Source: Schlegelella_A sp965246805
GTDB taxonomy: Bacteria; Pseudomonadota; Gammaproteobacteria; Burkholderiales; Burkholderiaceae_C
DNA length: 64,000 nucleotides
Direction: 5' to 3'
Assembly (NCBI GenBank): GCA_965246805.1
Contig: CBDFFO010000009.1
Span: 62,001 to 126,000 of the forward strand
The notes below the pieces were generated by a model. That model did not search any database, was not told the origin of the DNA, and worked only from the letters and a program-made list of their open reading frames with translations. A program made the translations under genes and the position numbers. Shown here piece by piece: positions 33,030 to 42,290 of this stretch (the first letter of the stretch is position 1; each line of letters begins with the position of its first letter).

Positions 33030-34321
33030 GACTTCGCTGCACGCGCCGCGCCGGAGCGCGCGGCGGCGATGCCGGAGCGCACGGCGCCTTCGAGCGTCGC
33101 AGGATACGGCCCGTCGATGTAGTCACCCGCAGCGATCAGGTTGGGAGCGACGTTCCGATGCGGCCTGACCAGGCCCGGCGTGCACGCGAAGGTGGCGCGT
33201 TTCTCGGTGATGACCTGCACGCCTCGCAGCGGTGATCCCAAATGCGCAGCCAGCTGTCGAGCGGCTTGTGCGCTCACCAGTCGTTCAATCTCTACGTTGC
33301 GCCCGATCCAGTCGTTTGCGCCGCTGACGACGAAGGCCAGCAGCCCCTCCGGTCCGCCGAGCTGACCGCGGTCGAAGACGAACTGCGCGGGCTCAACGGC
33401 GCTGCTCGGCAGCAGCACCATCGGATGCGGCAGCACGCATCCCGAGCTGTGCAGGTAAATGGTGACGATGGCCTGGTGCCGGAAGGCGGCCGCGCAGGCC
33501 GCCCACGCGGCGGCGAATGGTGCAGCGAGGCGCGCCGCTTCGGTGTTGCTGGTGGCGAGGATCACGCGGTCGAACGGGGCGCCGTCGACGCACCAGCCGC
33601 CGCCTTCCCGATCTGGCTTCAACGCATCGACGCGAGCACCGAGCTTCAACGTGGCGCCGTTCTCGCGCAGAAACCGGGCAGCGGGTTCTGGCAGCAGGGC
33701 ACCCAGGGGCTGTCGCGGCAACAGCAGATCCGAAGCGCCGGGGCCACTGAAGATCGCGTCGTGCAGTACGCGCAAAAACACCTGCGCACTCGCCATGGAG
33801 GCGGGCGTGTTGAGCGCGGCAACGCAAAGCGGGTCGATGAGTTGATCGCGCACGATGGCGGGCAGCGAATTTGTCAACGCGTCGACGGTGAGCGACGTCG
33901 AACAGTTGAACCCGTTGCGCAGCCACCGCGTCGCCATGCGCAGCAATGCGAAGCGCGCCGCCCATGGCCAGCGCCGGTTCGCGAGCACCGCACGGGCGAA
34001 CGCGAACCCCGGGGGACCGTCGCGCAACCGCAGACCGAGCCCTTCGGTGTCGAGCAACGCGAGCGGCAGGCGCGCGAAGGCGTCCCGTTCGGCGACGCCC
34101 AACCGTGCCATCAGGAACAGGGTGTCGCGGTAAGCGCCGATGGCGATGTGCTGGCCGTTGTCGATCGTGCAGTCTGCGAGCTCGACGCTGCGCGCCCGAC
34201 CGCCGAGCGTCGGCGCCATTTCGAAGACGGTGACGGCTTCGCCCAAGCTCGCCGCTTCGACGGCAGCCGCGAGTCCGGCCCAGCCGGCGCCGACGACGGC
34301 CGTCCTGCGGCTCCCCGCCAT
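33026..34321 (-). CDS. hpnE: Hydroxysqualene dehydroxylase
   Basis: This 431-residue FAD amine-oxidase-fold protein starts with the dinucleotide motif VVGAGWAGLAAAVEAASLG and a GGRARSVE segment, and ends with a FAD-ribose motif in NLIAAGDYIDGPYPATLEGAV. HpnE reduces hydroxysqualene to squalene, the last step of the HpnC-HpnD-HpnE route from farnesyl diphosphate. It follows hpnD with a TGATG overlap, and the order hpnC-hpnD-hpnE matches the pathway genes elsewhere. The frame is open upstream within hpnD; the ATG at 34321 gives the FAD motif at the very N-terminus, as expected. Confidence 0.9.
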   Translation of the reverse strand: MAGSRRTAVVGAGWAGLAAAVEAASLGEAVTVFEMAPTLGGRARSVELADCTIDNGQHIAIGAYRDTLFLMARLGVAERDAFARLPLALLDTEGLGLRLRDGPPGFAFARAVLANRRWPWAARFALLRMATRWLRNGFNCSTSLTVDALTNSLPAIVRDQLIDPLCVAALNTPASMASAQVFLRVLHDAIFSGPGASDLLLPRQPLGALLPEPAARFLRENGATLKLGARVDALKPDREGGGWCVDGAPFDRVILATSNTEAARLAAPFAAAWAACAAAFRHQAIVTIYLHSSGCVLPHPMVLLPSSAVEPAQFVFDRGQLGGPEGLLAFVVSGANDWIGRNVEIERLVSAQAARQLAAHLGSPLRGVQVITEKRATFACTPGLVRPHRNVAPNLIAAGDYIDGPYPATLEGAVRSGIAAARSGAARAAKS

Positions 34322-35157
34322 CAGTGCCCACGCCAGTTCGTGCGCATCGCGATCCAGAGCTTGCGCAGCGGCGTGAGCGATGTGCGCTGATGCAGCACCT
34401 GAAAACCGTCGCGCGTGATTTCGCGCAGCAGGCTGCGATAGATGTTCGCCATCATGATGCCGGGCCTTTGCGCGCGCCGGTCGGCGTCGTGCAGGAAGGC
34501 GAACGCTTCGTCGTAGGTGCGCTCGGCGCGTTCGGCCTGGAAACGCATCAACTCGGTGAAGCGCTCGCTGTATCGGCGGTCGAGCAGTTCCTGCGCCTTG
34601 ACATCGAACTGCTTCATCTCGCTGAGCGGCAGGTAGATGCGGCCGCGGCGCGCATCGTCGCCGACATCGCGGATGATGTTGGTGAGCTGCATCGCCAGAC
34701 CGAGCCGATGAGCGTATTGAAGGGTCGCCGCCTCGGTGCGGCCGAAGATGTTCGCCGCGACCTCGCCGACGACGCCGGCCACCAGGTGGCAATAGCGCGC
34801 GAGGCCCGCGAAATCCAGATAGCGCGATTGCTCCAGATCGAGCTGGCAGCCGTCGATGACGGCGAGCAAGTGCGACGCCTCGATGCCGTACGTGGCGGCC
34901 GTCGGCATCAGCGCGCGCAAGGTTGGGTGGGTCGGCGCGCCGCCGAAAGCTGCTGCGACTTCACTGCGCCACCACGCGAGGGTGGTGGCGGCCACGCCGG
35001 GGTCGCCGATCTCGTCGACGACGTCGTCGACTTCGCGACAGAAGGCGTAGAACGCAGTGATGGCCGCGCGGCGCGGCGGCGGCAGGAACAGGAATGCGTA
35101 ATAGAAACTGGAACCGCTGGCTGCGGCCCTGTCCTGCACGTATTGTTCCGGCGTCAT
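34321..35157 (-). CDS. hpnD: Presqualene diphosphate synthase
   Basis: This 278-residue squalene/phytoene synthase-family protein has two aspartate-rich motifs: DDVVDE in AFCREVDDVVDE and NIIRDVGDD. It also has the characteristic start MTPEQYVQDRAAASGSSFYY. It joins two farnesyl diphosphates to presqualene diphosphate. The ATG at 35157 fits the family start; a GTG three codons earlier (35166) is possible. It lies 25 bases after hpnC and overlaps hpnE by one base, so the three are one transcription unit. A hopene cyclase is not in the window, so the end product is not settled. Confidence 0.9.
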   Translation of the reverse strand: MTPEQYVQDRAAASGSSFYYAFLFLPPPRRAAITAFYAFCREVDDVVDEIGDPGVAATTLAWWRSEVAAAFGGAPTHPTLRALMPTAATYGIEASHLLAVIDGCQLDLEQSRYLDFAGLARYCHLVAGVVGEVAANIFGRTEAATLQYAHRLGLAMQLTNIIRDVGDDARRGRIYLPLSEMKQFDVKAQELLDRRYSERFTELMRFQAERAERTYDEAFAFLHDADRRAQRPGIMMANIYRSLLREITRDGFQVLHQRTSLTPLRKLWIAMRTNWRGH

Positions 35158-35182
35158 CGGCTGCACCGAGTGCGCGGCCGGT

Positions 35183-36037
35183 TCATGTCGGCCAGGCCAT
35201 CTTGGCTTTCGACGTGGGGCGCATCGTCCACGCGCGCCACGCCATGACCGGCGCGTCGATGAACGACAGTGTCGGACGAGCCGTCAGCGTGGCACCTCGC
35301 AACGCATCGATCCGATCGAGAATTCGCAAACCGCCTTGCACGACAAAGCGCAGTTCCCAGCCCGCCCGGCCCGGCAATGCGTGCACGAGCGGTGCGCCGT
35401 CGAGCATCATCTGCCGCGTCCAGCGTGTTTCGTCGAGCACCAGGGCACGGGTGGCGGGGCTGTCCTGCAGCGCGAGCAGCGCTGCCGCGGTGACACCGTT
35501 GCGGCGCTGGTCGGCCTCGGGCGCATAGATGCGGCCACGCGACGCATCGATGCCGATGTCCTGCCAGAAGTTCGCGAGTTGCAGCGCCGTGCAGATCTGG
35601 TCGGAACGTTGCAGGGCTTTGGCGTCGTCGACGCGGTAGAGATGCAGCAGCAGCCGACCGATCGGATGGGCCGAACGACGGCAATAGTCGAGCACGCTGG
35701 CGCGGTCGGCATAGCGATGCACCGTGACGTCCTGTTCGAATGCGCTCAGCAGGTCGAGCAGCAACGTGATCGGCAGGTTGAATTGCTGAACCACCGATGC
35801 CAGCGGATCGAAGACCCCGGGCCAGCGCCTTGACACGCAGGTGCCATTCGCCATGGCCAGCAGATCGCTTCGAAACGCGCGCAGCGCGGCGATGCGCGCC
35901 GCAGGTGTCGCGTCGCCTTCGTCGGCGATGTCGTCGGCAGTGCGAGCGAAGGCATAGATCGCGCGCACCGCCGGCCGCAGCACCGGCGGGCAAAGCCACG
36001 ATGCGACCGGAAAATTCTCGTAGTGATCCACGCCCAC
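35183..36037 (-). CDS. hpnC: Hydroxysqualene synthase
   Basis: This 284-residue squalene synthase-family protein has the motifs DDIADE and NFWQDIGID, plus the HpnC-like start VDHYENFPVASWLCPP. It converts presqualene diphosphate to hydroxysqualene. The start codon is GTG at 36037; another GTG is two codons downstream. As first gene of hpnC-hpnD-hpnE it must be transcribed from the 160 bases before the tRNA-Leu gene, where I see no clear minus-strand promoter. Confidence 0.9.
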   Translation of the reverse strand: MGVDHYENFPVASWLCPPVLRPAVRAIYAFARTADDIADEGDATPAARIAALRAFRSDLLAMANGTCVSRRWPGVFDPLASVVQQFNLPITLLLDLLSAFEQDVTVHRYADRASVLDYCRRSAHPIGRLLLHLYRVDDAKALQRSDQICTALQLANFWQDIGIDASRGRIYAPEADQRRNGVTAAALLALQDSPATRALVLDETRWTRQMMLDGAPLVHALPGRAGWELRFVVQGGLRILDRIDALRGATLTARPTLSFIDAPVMAWRAWTMRPTSKAKMAWPT

Positions 36038-36196
36038 CCCGACGATTGTCCACGCGCTGGCTTGGACCTACGGCTCGAGAGGCCGGACTGCGCCCTTGAG
36101 TGAGCGGGCGTTGCCATGCCGCTAAACTATGCGACCCTGCCAAAAGCGCCCTGCGGAGCCGGCGGCGGCTCCGATGGCTACTCCAGTCCAACCCTT

Positions 36197-36283
36197 GCGC
36201 GGGTGGCGAAATTGGTAGACGCACCAGGTTTAGGTCCTGACGCCTTCACCGGCGTGCCGGTTCGAGTCCGGCCCCGCGCACCA
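36197..36283 (+). tRNA. tRNA-Leu (anticodon UAG)
   Basis: An 87-base class II tRNA folds with acceptor GCGCGGG/CCCGCGC, D-arm with GGTAGAC, anticodon stem CAGG/CCTG with loop TTTAGGT (TAG at 36231-36233), a variable arm around GCCTTCACCGGC, T-arm GGTTCGAGTCC and encoded CCA at 36281-36283. The tig start codon is only 23 bases downstream, so tRNA and tig may share a transcript. Confidence 0.95.
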
Positions 36284-36306
36284 GCACAACACCGAGAGAC
36301 CGTTCT

Positions 36307-37614
36307 ATGTCAGTCCAAGTTGAAACCCTCGACAAGCTCGAGCGCCGCATCACGCTGACGTTGCCGCAAGCGACGATCGCCTCCGAAGTTGAGCAGCGCC
36401 TGAAGCGCATCTCACGTACCGTGAAGGCCGACGGCTTTCGACCGGGCAAAGTGCCGATGAGTGTGGTCGCGCAGCGCTACGGCTATTCGGTGCACAGTGA
36501 AGTGATGAACGACAAGGTCGGCGAAGTTTTCAACGACGCCGTCACAGAGGCGAAGTTGCGCGTCGCCGGAGCGCCTCGCATCACCGAAAAGGCCGACGCA
36601 CCTGAAGGTCAGATGACGTTCGACGCGACCTTCGAGATCTATCCGGACGTGAAGCTCGGCGATCTCGGTGGGGCGCAGGTGGAACGCACGACAGCCGAGG
36701 TGACCGATGCGGCCGTCGACAAGACGCTCGACATCCTGCGCAAGCAGCGCCGCACATTCTCGCAGCGTCCGGCCGATGAGCCCGCCACCGCCGGTGACCG
36801 GGTCACCATCGACTTTGAGGGCAAGCTCGACGGCGTGCCGTTCGACGGCGGCAGTGCCGAAGGTTTCCAGTTCGTGATCGGCGAAGGCCAGATGCTCGAG
36901 CAGTTCGACGCCGCCGTGCGCGGCATGAAGTCCGGGGATTCGAAGACATTCCCGCTGCAGTTTCCGGCCGACTATCAAGGCAAGGATGTCGCCGGCAAGG
37001 AAGCCGACTTCCTGGTGACTGTGAAGCGCATCGAGGTCGAGCACCTGCCGCCGATCGATGAAGCGTTCGCGAAAGCGCTGGGCATCGCGGGTGGCACTGT
37101 CGACGCGCTGCGTGCCGACGTGCGGAAGAACCTCGAGCGCGAGGTGAAGTTCCGCGTACTGGCGCGCAACAAGGCGAGCGCGATGGACGCGCTGGTGAGC
37201 ACAGCTGAACTCGAAGTGCCGAAGTCGCTGGTCGCCGGCGAGGTGAACCGCATGATCGAAGCGGCGCGCGTCGATTTAAAGAAGCGTGGCGTGAAAGACG
37301 CCGAGACGGCACCGATCCCTGCGGAAATCTTTCAGTCGCAGGCCGAGAAGCGGGTGCGTCTGGGCTTGGTCGTCGGCGAGTTGGTGCGCGCGAACAACCT
37401 GCAGGCCAAACCGGACCAACTGCAGGCGCACATCCAGGAGCTGGCGCAAAGCTACGAGAAGCCTTCCGAAGTGATGCGTTGGTACCTGAGCGACCGCGAT
37501 CGCATGGCCGAAGTGGAAGCGGTGGTGGTCGAGAACAACGTGGCCGAGCACGTGCTCGCGAACGCCAAGGTCTCCGACAAGCCCGTCCCGTTCGACGAGT
37601 TGATGGCGAGCTGA
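36307..37614 (+). CDS. tig: Trigger factor, ribosome-associated chaperone and prolyl isomerase
   Basis: This 435-residue protein has the N-terminal ribosome-binding domain (signature GFRPGKVP near residues 43-50), a central FKBP domain (about 160-245, with GDRVTIDFEGKLDG and EGFQFVIGEGQMLEQFD) and a helical C-terminal chaperone domain. It binds nascent chains at the ribosome exit tunnel. The order tig-clpP-clpX-lon is conserved in proteobacteria. It begins 23 bases after a tRNA-Leu gene; clpP follows at 71 bases, and a TATAAC element lies in that gap near 37632. Confidence 0.95.
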   Translation: MSVQVETLDKLERRITLTLPQATIASEVEQRLKRISRTVKADGFRPGKVPMSVVAQRYGYSVHSEVMNDKVGEVFNDAVTEAKLRVAGAPRITEKADAPEGQMTFDATFEIYPDVKLGDLGGAQVERTTAEVTDAAVDKTLDILRKQRRTFSQRPADEPATAGDRVTIDFEGKLDGVPFDGGSAEGFQFVIGEGQMLEQFDAAVRGMKSGDSKTFPLQFPADYQGKDVAGKEADFLVTVKRIEVEHLPPIDEAFAKALGIAGGTVDALRADVRKNLEREVKFRVLARNKASAMDALVSTAELEVPKSLVAGEVNRMIEAARVDLKKRGVKDAETAPIPAEIFQSQAEKRVRLGLVVGELVRANNLQAKPDQLQAHIQELAQSYEKPSEVMRWYLSDRDRMAEVEAVVVENNVAEHVLANAKVSDKPVPFDELMAS

Positions 37615-37685
37615 TGGCGCGGCGCACTCTTGTATAACCGGCGCACCAGCCCCAACTGGGCTCTTCGAAAAACAGAAGGACGAGT

Positions 37686-38318
37686 ATGAGCGCGCTTGAA
37701 ACCCAGGGCCTCGGCATGGTGCCGATCGTCATCGAAACGTCGGGCCGTGGCGAACGCGCGTACGACATCTACAGCCGGTTGCTCCGCGAGCGCGTGATCT
37801 TTCTCGTCGGCCCGGTTACCGACCAGACCGCGAACCTCGTCGTTGCGCAAATGCTCTTCCTCGAGAGCGAAAACCCCGACAAGGACATCCACCTCTACAT
37901 CAATTCGCCCGGCGGATCGGTGAGCGCAGGCCTGTCGGTGTTCGACACGATGCAGTTCGTCAAGCCAGACGTTTCCACGCTCTGCATGGGGATCGCCGCA
38001 AGCATGGGCTCCTTCTTGCTGATGGCTGGCGCCAAGGGCAAGCGCTTCGCGTTGCCGAATTCGCGCGTGATGATCCACCAACCGTCGGGCGGCGCTCAGG
38101 GGCAGGCGACCGACATCGAGATCCATGCGCGCGAGATCCTGAAGACGCGCGAGCAACTCAACAAGATCTATGCCGAGCGCACGGGCCAACCGATCGAGAA
38201 AATCCGCTCCGACATGGAACGCGACTTCTTCATGGACCCGGAGGAGTCGAAGGCTTACGGCCTGATCGACCAGGTGTTGTTGCATCGCGGCACGCCGCCC
38301 GACAAGGCGTCCGACTGA
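37686..38318 (+). CDS. clpP: ATP-dependent Clp protease proteolytic subunit
   Basis: This 210-residue serine protease subunit has catalytic Ser106 in GIAASMGSFLL, His131 in RVMIHQPSGG and the expected downstream aspartate region (MERDFFMDPEE). Fourteen copies form the degradation chamber fed by ClpX, encoded next. A 36-base terminator follows the gene, so clpX may need its own promoter or partial read-through. Length and N-terminus are standard for the family. Confidence 0.95.
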   Translation: MSALETQGLGMVPIVIETSGRGERAYDIYSRLLRERVIFLVGPVTDQTANLVVAQMLFLESENPDKDIHLYINSPGGSVSAGLSVFDTMQFVKPDVSTLCMGIAASMGSFLLMAGAKGKRFALPNSRVMIHQPSGGAQGQATDIEIHAREILKTREQLNKIYAERTGQPIEKIRSDMERDFFMDPEESKAYGLIDQVLLHRGTPPDKASD

Positions 38319-38358
38319 TTCAGACGTGCGCCCGTCGGCGCGCAACAACGCCACGAAT

Positions 38359-38394
38359 GGGGCCTTTCTCGAGGGGAAGGCCCCGTTTTCTTTT
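38359..38394 (+). terminator. Intrinsic terminator after clpP
   Basis: GGGGCCTT (38359-38366) and AAGGCCCC (38377-38384) form a perfect 8-bp stem with a 10-base loop, followed by GTTTTCTTTT. This is a strong rho-independent terminator between clpP and clpX, 41 bases after the clpP stop. Confidence 0.88.
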
Positions 38395-38442
38395 CCACTA
38401 TGATCGTTCGCATCAACCCACCGAGGGATTGGCCTCAGCGCT

Positions 38443-39711
38443 ATGGCGGATAAAAAAGGTTCAACGGGCGAGAAGGTTCTGTACTGCTCGTTCTGCGGCA
38501 AGAGTCAGCACGAGGTGAAGAAGCTCATCGCCGGCCCGAGTGTCTTCATTTGCGACGAGTGCATCGAGCTGTGCAACGACATCATTCGCGACGAAGTGCC
38601 TGTCGAAGCGATCGATGCGAAGACGACCAAGACCGACCTGCCGATCCCGAGCGAGATCAAGACCAGCCTCGATCAATATGTGATCGGCCAGGACGTCGCG
38701 AAGCGCACCCTCGCGGTCGCGGTCTACAACCACTACAAGCGGCTCAAGCACATGAGCCGCACGAAAGACGAGATCGAGCTGGCGAAGAGCAATATCCTGC
38801 TGATCGGGCCGACCGGCTCCGGCAAGACGCTGCTCGCACAAACGCTCGCGCGCTTGTTGAATGTGCCTTTCGTGATCGCCGACGCGACCACGCTGACTGA
38901 AGCCGGCTATGTCGGCGAAGACGTCGAAAACATCATCCAGAAGCTGCTGCAGAACTGCGGCTACGACGTCGACAAGGCGCAGCGCGGCATCGTTTACATC
39001 GACGAGATCGACAAGATCAGCAGGAAGGCCGACAACCCCTCGATCACGCGCGACGTGTCGGGCGAGGGTGTGCAGCAGGCGTTGCTGAAGCTGGTCGAGG
39101 GAACGATGGCGAGCGTGCCGCCGCAAGGTGGCCGCAAGCACCCGAACCAGGACTTCCTGCAGATCGACACGACCAACATCCTTTTCATCTGCGGTGGCGC
39201 GTTCGACGGCCTCGAGAAGGTGATCCAGAACCGCTCGGAGAAATCGGGCATCGGCTTCGGCGCGACGGTGCACACGAAGAGCGAGAAGCGCGCGTCGGAA
39301 GTGTTTCGCGATGTCGAGCCGGAAGACCTGATCAAGTTCGGCTTGATTCCCGAGCTGGTCGGTCGCCTGCCGGTCGTCGCGACACTCGGCGAGTTGACCG
39401 AAGACGCGATGGTGCGGATCCTCACCGAGCCGAAGAACGCGCTTGTCAAGCAGTACCAGAAGCTCTTCGCGATGGACGGCGTCGAGCTCGAGATCCGGCC
39501 CTCAGCACTGACCGCGATCGCGAAGAAGGCGCTCGCCCGGAAGATCGGCGCGCGCGGGTTGCGATCGATCATGGAGCAGTCGCTCATCGACACGATGTTC
39601 GAGTTGCCCACGCTCGATGGCGTTGCCAAGGTGGTGCTCGACGAGCACACGATCCAGGACGAAGCCAAACCGTTGCTCGTCTATCGTGAGCAGGCCAAGT
39701 TCAGCGCTTGA
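38443..39711 (+). CDS. clpX: ATP-dependent Clp protease ATP-binding subunit ClpX
   Basis: This 422-residue AAA+ unfoldase has an N-terminal zinc-binding domain with Cys15, Cys18, Cys37 and Cys40 (YCSFCGK, ICDEC), Walker A GPTGSGKT, Walker B IVYIDEIDKI, and the ClpP-docking IGF loop in GIGFGATV. It recognises tagged substrates and threads them into ClpP. The gene follows a strong terminator, so it probably has its own promoter in the roughly 48 bases before the ATG, or depends on read-through. Confidence 0.95.
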   Translation: MADKKGSTGEKVLYCSFCGKSQHEVKKLIAGPSVFICDECIELCNDIIRDEVPVEAIDAKTTKTDLPIPSEIKTSLDQYVIGQDVAKRTLAVAVYNHYKRLKHMSRTKDEIELAKSNILLIGPTGSGKTLLAQTLARLLNVPFVIADATTLTEAGYVGEDVENIIQKLLQNCGYDVDKAQRGIVYIDEIDKISRKADNPSITRDVSGEGVQQALLKLVEGTMASVPPQGGRKHPNQDFLQIDTTNILFICGGAFDGLEKVIQNRSEKSGIGFGATVHTKSEKRASEVFRDVEPEDLIKFGLIPELVGRLPVVATLGELTEDAMVRILTEPKNALVKQYQKLFAMDGVELEIRPSALTAIAKKALARKIGARGLRSIMEQSLIDTMFELPTLDGVAKVVLDEHTIQDEAKPLLVYREQAKFSA

Positions 39712-39782
39712 TGAGATTGCGCGCGTCAAGCATTCCCGCGCTCTTTGTTCGACGGCCATTCCGACACCGCTCCCGGCGGTTC

Positions 39783-39809
39783 CTTGAAATGAATGCTCGA
39801 GCCCTCACG
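39783..39809 (+). promoter_or_regulatory. Candidate heat-shock (sigma-32) promoter of lon
   Basis: CTTGAAA (39783-39789) is followed 12 bases later by CCCTCAC (39802-39808). This resembles the sigma-32 consensus CTTGAAA-N(11-16)-CCCCATNT, with a weaker -10. It lies 27 bases before the lon start codon; lon is a heat-shock gene in other proteobacteria. Confidence 0.45.
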
Positions 39810-39835
39810 TCGGCTTGAGAAAGAGAGGTCCTCGA

Positions 39836-42256
39836 ATGTCCGGTCACCCCGTTTTACCCGCCGAGCGAATCACGCTGCCGCTGTTGCCGTTGCGCGATGT
39901 CGTCGTGTTCCCTCACATGGTGATTCCGCTTTTCGTCGGCCGCCCCAAGTCCATCAAGGCACTTGAGGTGGCGATGGAAGCCGGTCGCCAGATCATGCTG
40001 GTCGCGCAGAAGGCTGCCGGCAAGGACGAGCCCAAGCCCGACGATATGTTCGAGGTCGGCTGCGTGTCGTCGATCCTGCAGATGCTGAAGCTGCCCGATG
40101 GCACCGTGAAGGTGTTGGTCGAAGGCGTGCAGCGCGCCGACACGCACAGCATCGTCGACAACGGTGAGTACTTCGTCGCCGAAGTGACGCCGGTGCCGCC
40201 GGAGACCGACGCCAAGTCGGAAGTCGAGGCGCTGCGCCGTGCGGTGACGCAGCAGTTCGACCAGTACGTCAAGCTCAACAAGAAGATTCCGCCGGAGATC
40301 CTGACCTCGATCGCCGGCATCGACGATGCTGGCCGCCTGGCCGACACCATCGCCGCTCACCTGCCGCTGAAGCTCGAGAACAAGCAGTCGGTGCTCGACC
40401 TCTACGCGGTCGACAAGCGACTCGAGAAGCTGCTCGAGCAACTCGAGCACGAAGTCGACATCCTGCAGGTGGAAAAGCGCATCCGTGGCCGGGTCAAGCG
40501 ACAGATGGAAAAAAGCCAGCGCGAGTACTACCTGAATGAGCAGGTGAAGGCGATCCAAAAGGAGCTCGGTGACGGCGAAGAAGGCGCCGACATGGAAGAG
40601 CTCGAGAAAAAGATCATTGCGGCCAAGATGCCTAAGGAAGCGCGCAAGAAGGTCGACGCCGAATTCAAGAAGTTGAAGCTGATGTCGCCGATGTCGGCCG
40701 AAGCGACGGTGGTGCGCAACTACATCGACACCCTCGTCAACCTGCCGTGGGCCAAGCGCACGAAGATCAAGCAGGACCTCGCATTCGCCAAGGACGTGCT
40801 CGACCAGGACCACTACGGCCTGGACAAGGTGAAGGACCGCATCCTCGAGTACCTCGCGGTGCAGCAGCGCGTCGACAAGGTGAAGTCGCCGATCCTTTGC
40901 CTGGTCGGGCCCCCGGGCGTCGGCAAGACCTCGCTCGGCCAGAGCGTGGCACGCGCCACCGGTCGGAAGTTCGTGCGCATGGCGCTCGGCGGCGTGCGCG
41001 ACGAAGCCGAGATCCGTGGCCATCGCCGCACCTACATCGGCTCGATGCCGGGCAAGGTGCTGCAGAGCCTGACGAAGATCGGCACCCGCAACCCGCTCTT
41101 CCTGCTCGACGAGATCGACAAGCTCGGCATGGACTTCCGCGGTGACCCGTCTTCGGCCTTGCTGGAAGTGCTCGATCCCGAACAGAACCACACGTTCAGC
41201 GACCACTACGTCGAGGTCGACTTCGATCTGTCCGACACGATGTTCATCGCGACGTCGAACTCGATGAACATCCCGCCGGCGCTGCTCGATCGGATGGAAG
41301 TGATCCGCCTGTCGGGCTACACCGAAGACGAGAAGGTCAACATCGCGATCCGTTATCTGAGCCCGAAACAGGCGAAGAACAACGGCGTGAAGCCAGAAGA
41401 AATGGAACTGACCGAGTCGGCCGTGCGTGCGATCGTTCGCTACTACACGCGGGAAGCGGGCGTGCGGTCGCTCGAACGCGAGATCTCGAAGGTCTGTCGC
41501 AAGGTCGTGAAGGCGTTGCAGTTGAAGGAAGTGACCGAGAAGGTCATCGTCACCGAAGACAACCTGAACGACTACCTCGGCGTGCGCAAGTACGACTTCG
41601 GTCGCGCTGAGAAAAAGAACCAGGTCGGCCAAGTGGTCGGACTCGCGTGGACCGAGGTGGGCGGCGATCTGCTGACCATCGAGGCCGCGGTGATGCCGGG
41701 CAAGGGCAACATCATTCGCACCGGGCAGCTGGGGGATGTGATGAAAGAGTCGGTCGAGGCCGCACGGTCCGTGGTGCGCAGCCGGTCGCGTCGGCTGGGC
41801 ATCAAGGACGAACACTTCGAGAAGCGAGACATCCACATCCACGTGCCGGACGGTGCGACGCCGAAGGACGGTCCGAGCGCCGGCGCTGCAATGACGACGG
41901 CCTTCGTGTCGGCGCTCACCGGCATCCCGGTGAAGGCCGACGTGGCGATGACCGGCGAGATCACGCTGCGGGGCGAAGTGACGGCGATCGGTGGCTTGAA
42001 GGAGAAGTTGCTGGCCGCGCGCCGCGGCGGCATCGCGACGGTGCTGATTCCGGAAGAGAACGTCAAGGATCTGCAGGAGATTCCCGAAAACGTGAAGAAC
42101 CAGCTCGAGATCGTTCCTGTGCGCTGGATCGATCAGGTGCTGGAACTAGCGCTCGAAACGGTGCCGCAAGCGCTGCCCGATGAAGAGCCGGTCAAACCCG
42201 TCGAAGTGGCCCCGGCCGCGCCGCCGGCCGCCAGCAGCGATTTGCTGACGCACTGA
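39836..42256 (+). CDS. lon: ATP-dependent protease Lon (La)
   Basis: This 806-residue protease has the N-terminal substrate-binding domain (LPLLPLRDVVVFPHMVIPLFVG region), a coiled-coil linker, an AAA+ module with GPPGVGKTS and a C-terminal peptidase domain with Ser681 in DGPSAGAA and Lys724 in GGLKEK. It degrades damaged and regulatory proteins in the cytoplasm. The ATG at 39836 has GAGAGG upstream; the seven-codon longer frame is rejected. A stem-loop GCGCGTT/AACGCGC follows the gene at 42272-42290. Confidence 0.95.
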   Translation: MSGHPVLPAERITLPLLPLRDVVVFPHMVIPLFVGRPKSIKALEVAMEAGRQIMLVAQKAAGKDEPKPDDMFEVGCVSSILQMLKLPDGTVKVLVEGVQRADTHSIVDNGEYFVAEVTPVPPETDAKSEVEALRRAVTQQFDQYVKLNKKIPPEILTSIAGIDDAGRLADTIAAHLPLKLENKQSVLDLYAVDKRLEKLLEQLEHEVDILQVEKRIRGRVKRQMEKSQREYYLNEQVKAIQKELGDGEEGADMEELEKKIIAAKMPKEARKKVDAEFKKLKLMSPMSAEATVVRNYIDTLVNLPWAKRTKIKQDLAFAKDVLDQDHYGLDKVKDRILEYLAVQQRVDKVKSPILCLVGPPGVGKTSLGQSVARATGRKFVRMALGGVRDEAEIRGHRRTYIGSMPGKVLQSLTKIGTRNPLFLLDEIDKLGMDFRGDPSSALLEVLDPEQNHTFSDHYVEVDFDLSDTMFIATSNSMNIPPALLDRMEVIRLSGYTEDEKVNIAIRYLSPKQAKNNGVKPEEMELTESAVRAIVRYYTREAGVRSLEREISKVCRKVVKALQLKEVTEKVIVTEDNLNDYLGVRKYDFGRAEKKNQVGQVVGLAWTEVGGDLLTIEAAVMPGKGNIIRTGQLGDVMKESVEAARSVVRSRSRRLGIKDEHFEKRDIHIHVPDGATPKDGPSAGAAMTTAFVSALTGIPVKADVAMTGEITLRGEVTAIGGLKEKLLAARRGGIATVLIPEENVKDLQEIPENVKNQLEIVPVRWIDQVLELALETVPQALPDEEPVKPVEVAPAAPPAASSDLLTH

Positions 42257-42271
42257 GGGTGGACTCCGAAT

Positions 42272-42290
42272 GCGCGTTCGTGCAACGCGC
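42272..42290 (+). terminator. Possible terminator hairpin after lon
   Basis: GCGCGTT and AACGCGC form a perfect 7-bp stem with a CGTGC loop, 15 bases after the lon stop. The T-run (TTTTTT) starts 14 bases later rather than at once, so termination may be inefficient or the run may serve the tRNA promoter. Confidence 0.5.

Noticed and set aside
39854..41842. 662-residue open frame antisense to lon
   Set aside because: It is a shadow caused by high GC at third positions of lon; the lon protein has full domain and catalytic motifs, the antisense product has none.
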